A stretch of DNA of 6,244 nt from contig JAUSEJ010000729.1 of assembly GCA_030650265.1 (NCBI GenBank), positions 1-6,244 on the forward strand. The letters are read 5' to 3'. Shown here one piece after another: positions 6,098-6,244 of this stretch. Position numbers and translations under genes: made by a program. Origin of the DNA: Dehalococcoidia bacterium (GTDB lineage Bacteria > Chloroflexota > Dehalococcoidia > JACPQF01). The notes below the pieces were generated by a model. The model saw only the letters and a list, made by a program, of their open reading frames with translations, did no database searches and was not told the origin of the DNA. How positions within the stretch are numbered: position 1 is the stretch's first letter; each line of letters starts with the position of its first letter.

Positions 6098-6244
6098 TCT
6101 TTCGAAAGCCTGCGCAGCGTCGGCAATCCCGTCATGCACGACTGTGTTGATGATAAGAGATGGATTGACAGCGTATCCCACCATACAATGCAATGCCCGG
6201 TTCTAAGTACGCTACGGATGTGATATTCCACTTGCCAGTTGGCC
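6098..6244. other. Downstream non-coding end of window
   Basis: After the kinase stop there is a 10-bp palindrome CTTTCGAAAG (6099-6108) with no T-run, so no convincing terminator. I see no start codon with a ribosome site and no frame with recognisable protein. Overlapping minus-strand frames here are shadows of the kinase gene. Confidence 0.4.

Noticed and set aside
6099..6108. CTTTCGAAAG as an intrinsic terminator of the kinase gene
   Set aside because: The palindrome has no loop and no following T-run, so it cannot form a standard terminator hairpin.
6165..6189. TTGACA and TACAAT downstream of the kinase as a plus-strand promoter
   Set aside because: The spacer is only 13 nt, too short for sigma-70, and the hexamer at 17 nt (ATGCAA) is poor.
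1..6244. CRISPR array, tRNA, rRNA or insertion-sequence ends
   Set aside because: I saw no regularly spaced repeats, no tRNA-like cloverleaf, no rRNA-like sequence and no terminal inverted repeats with a transposase.

Overview
This 6.2-kb window comes from an unidentified bacterium with mid-to-high GC content. Genes start with Shine-Dalgarno-type sites (AAGGAGGAG, GAGGCGG, GAGGTGA), and the sigma-70-like promoters and a large PAS-rich hybrid histidine kinase suggest a free-living environmental organism. No rRNA, tRNA or lineage marker is present, so I cannot name a phylum with confidence.

Left part (1-1600), minus strand: four reading frames follow one another, and a single TTGACA-type promoter near 1562-1590 could transcribe them all. 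In order of transcription they are: (i) a 66-codon remnant that looks like the N-terminus of a DUF6932-type nucleotidyltransferase-fold protein (a toxin-like partner); (ii) an intact XRE/Cro-type helix-turn-helix protein of 153 aa, which overlaps the remnant by 8 nt; (iii) a very basic 48-aa small ORF; and (iv) an HD-domain metal-dependent phosphohydrolase with a GTG start. The first two look like a toxin-antitoxin-like pair in which the enzyme has lost its catalytic body through an in-frame deletion while its regulator is preserved.

Middle (1600-2206): a divergent intergenic region leads to a 97-aa plus-strand protein of unknown function. A 210-nt spacer follows, with a good candidate promoter and a perfect 10-bp palindrome just ahead of the large gene.

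Right part (2207-6097), plus strand: one gene fills almost two thirds of the window. It encodes a 1296-aa hybrid sensor histidine kinase with eight predicted membrane helices, a short coiled coil, five PAS domains, HisKA, HATPase_c and a C-terminal receiver domain. All catalytic residues are present. No output response regulator or phosphotransfer protein is visible, so the partner must be encoded elsewhere. The membrane sensor seems to be built from three copies of a two-helix unit.

The last 147 nt (6098-6244) hold nothing I can support as a gene. The three parts probably act independently: an eroded toxin-antitoxin-like operon with an HD hydrolase, an orphan small gene, and an orphan signalling kinase.
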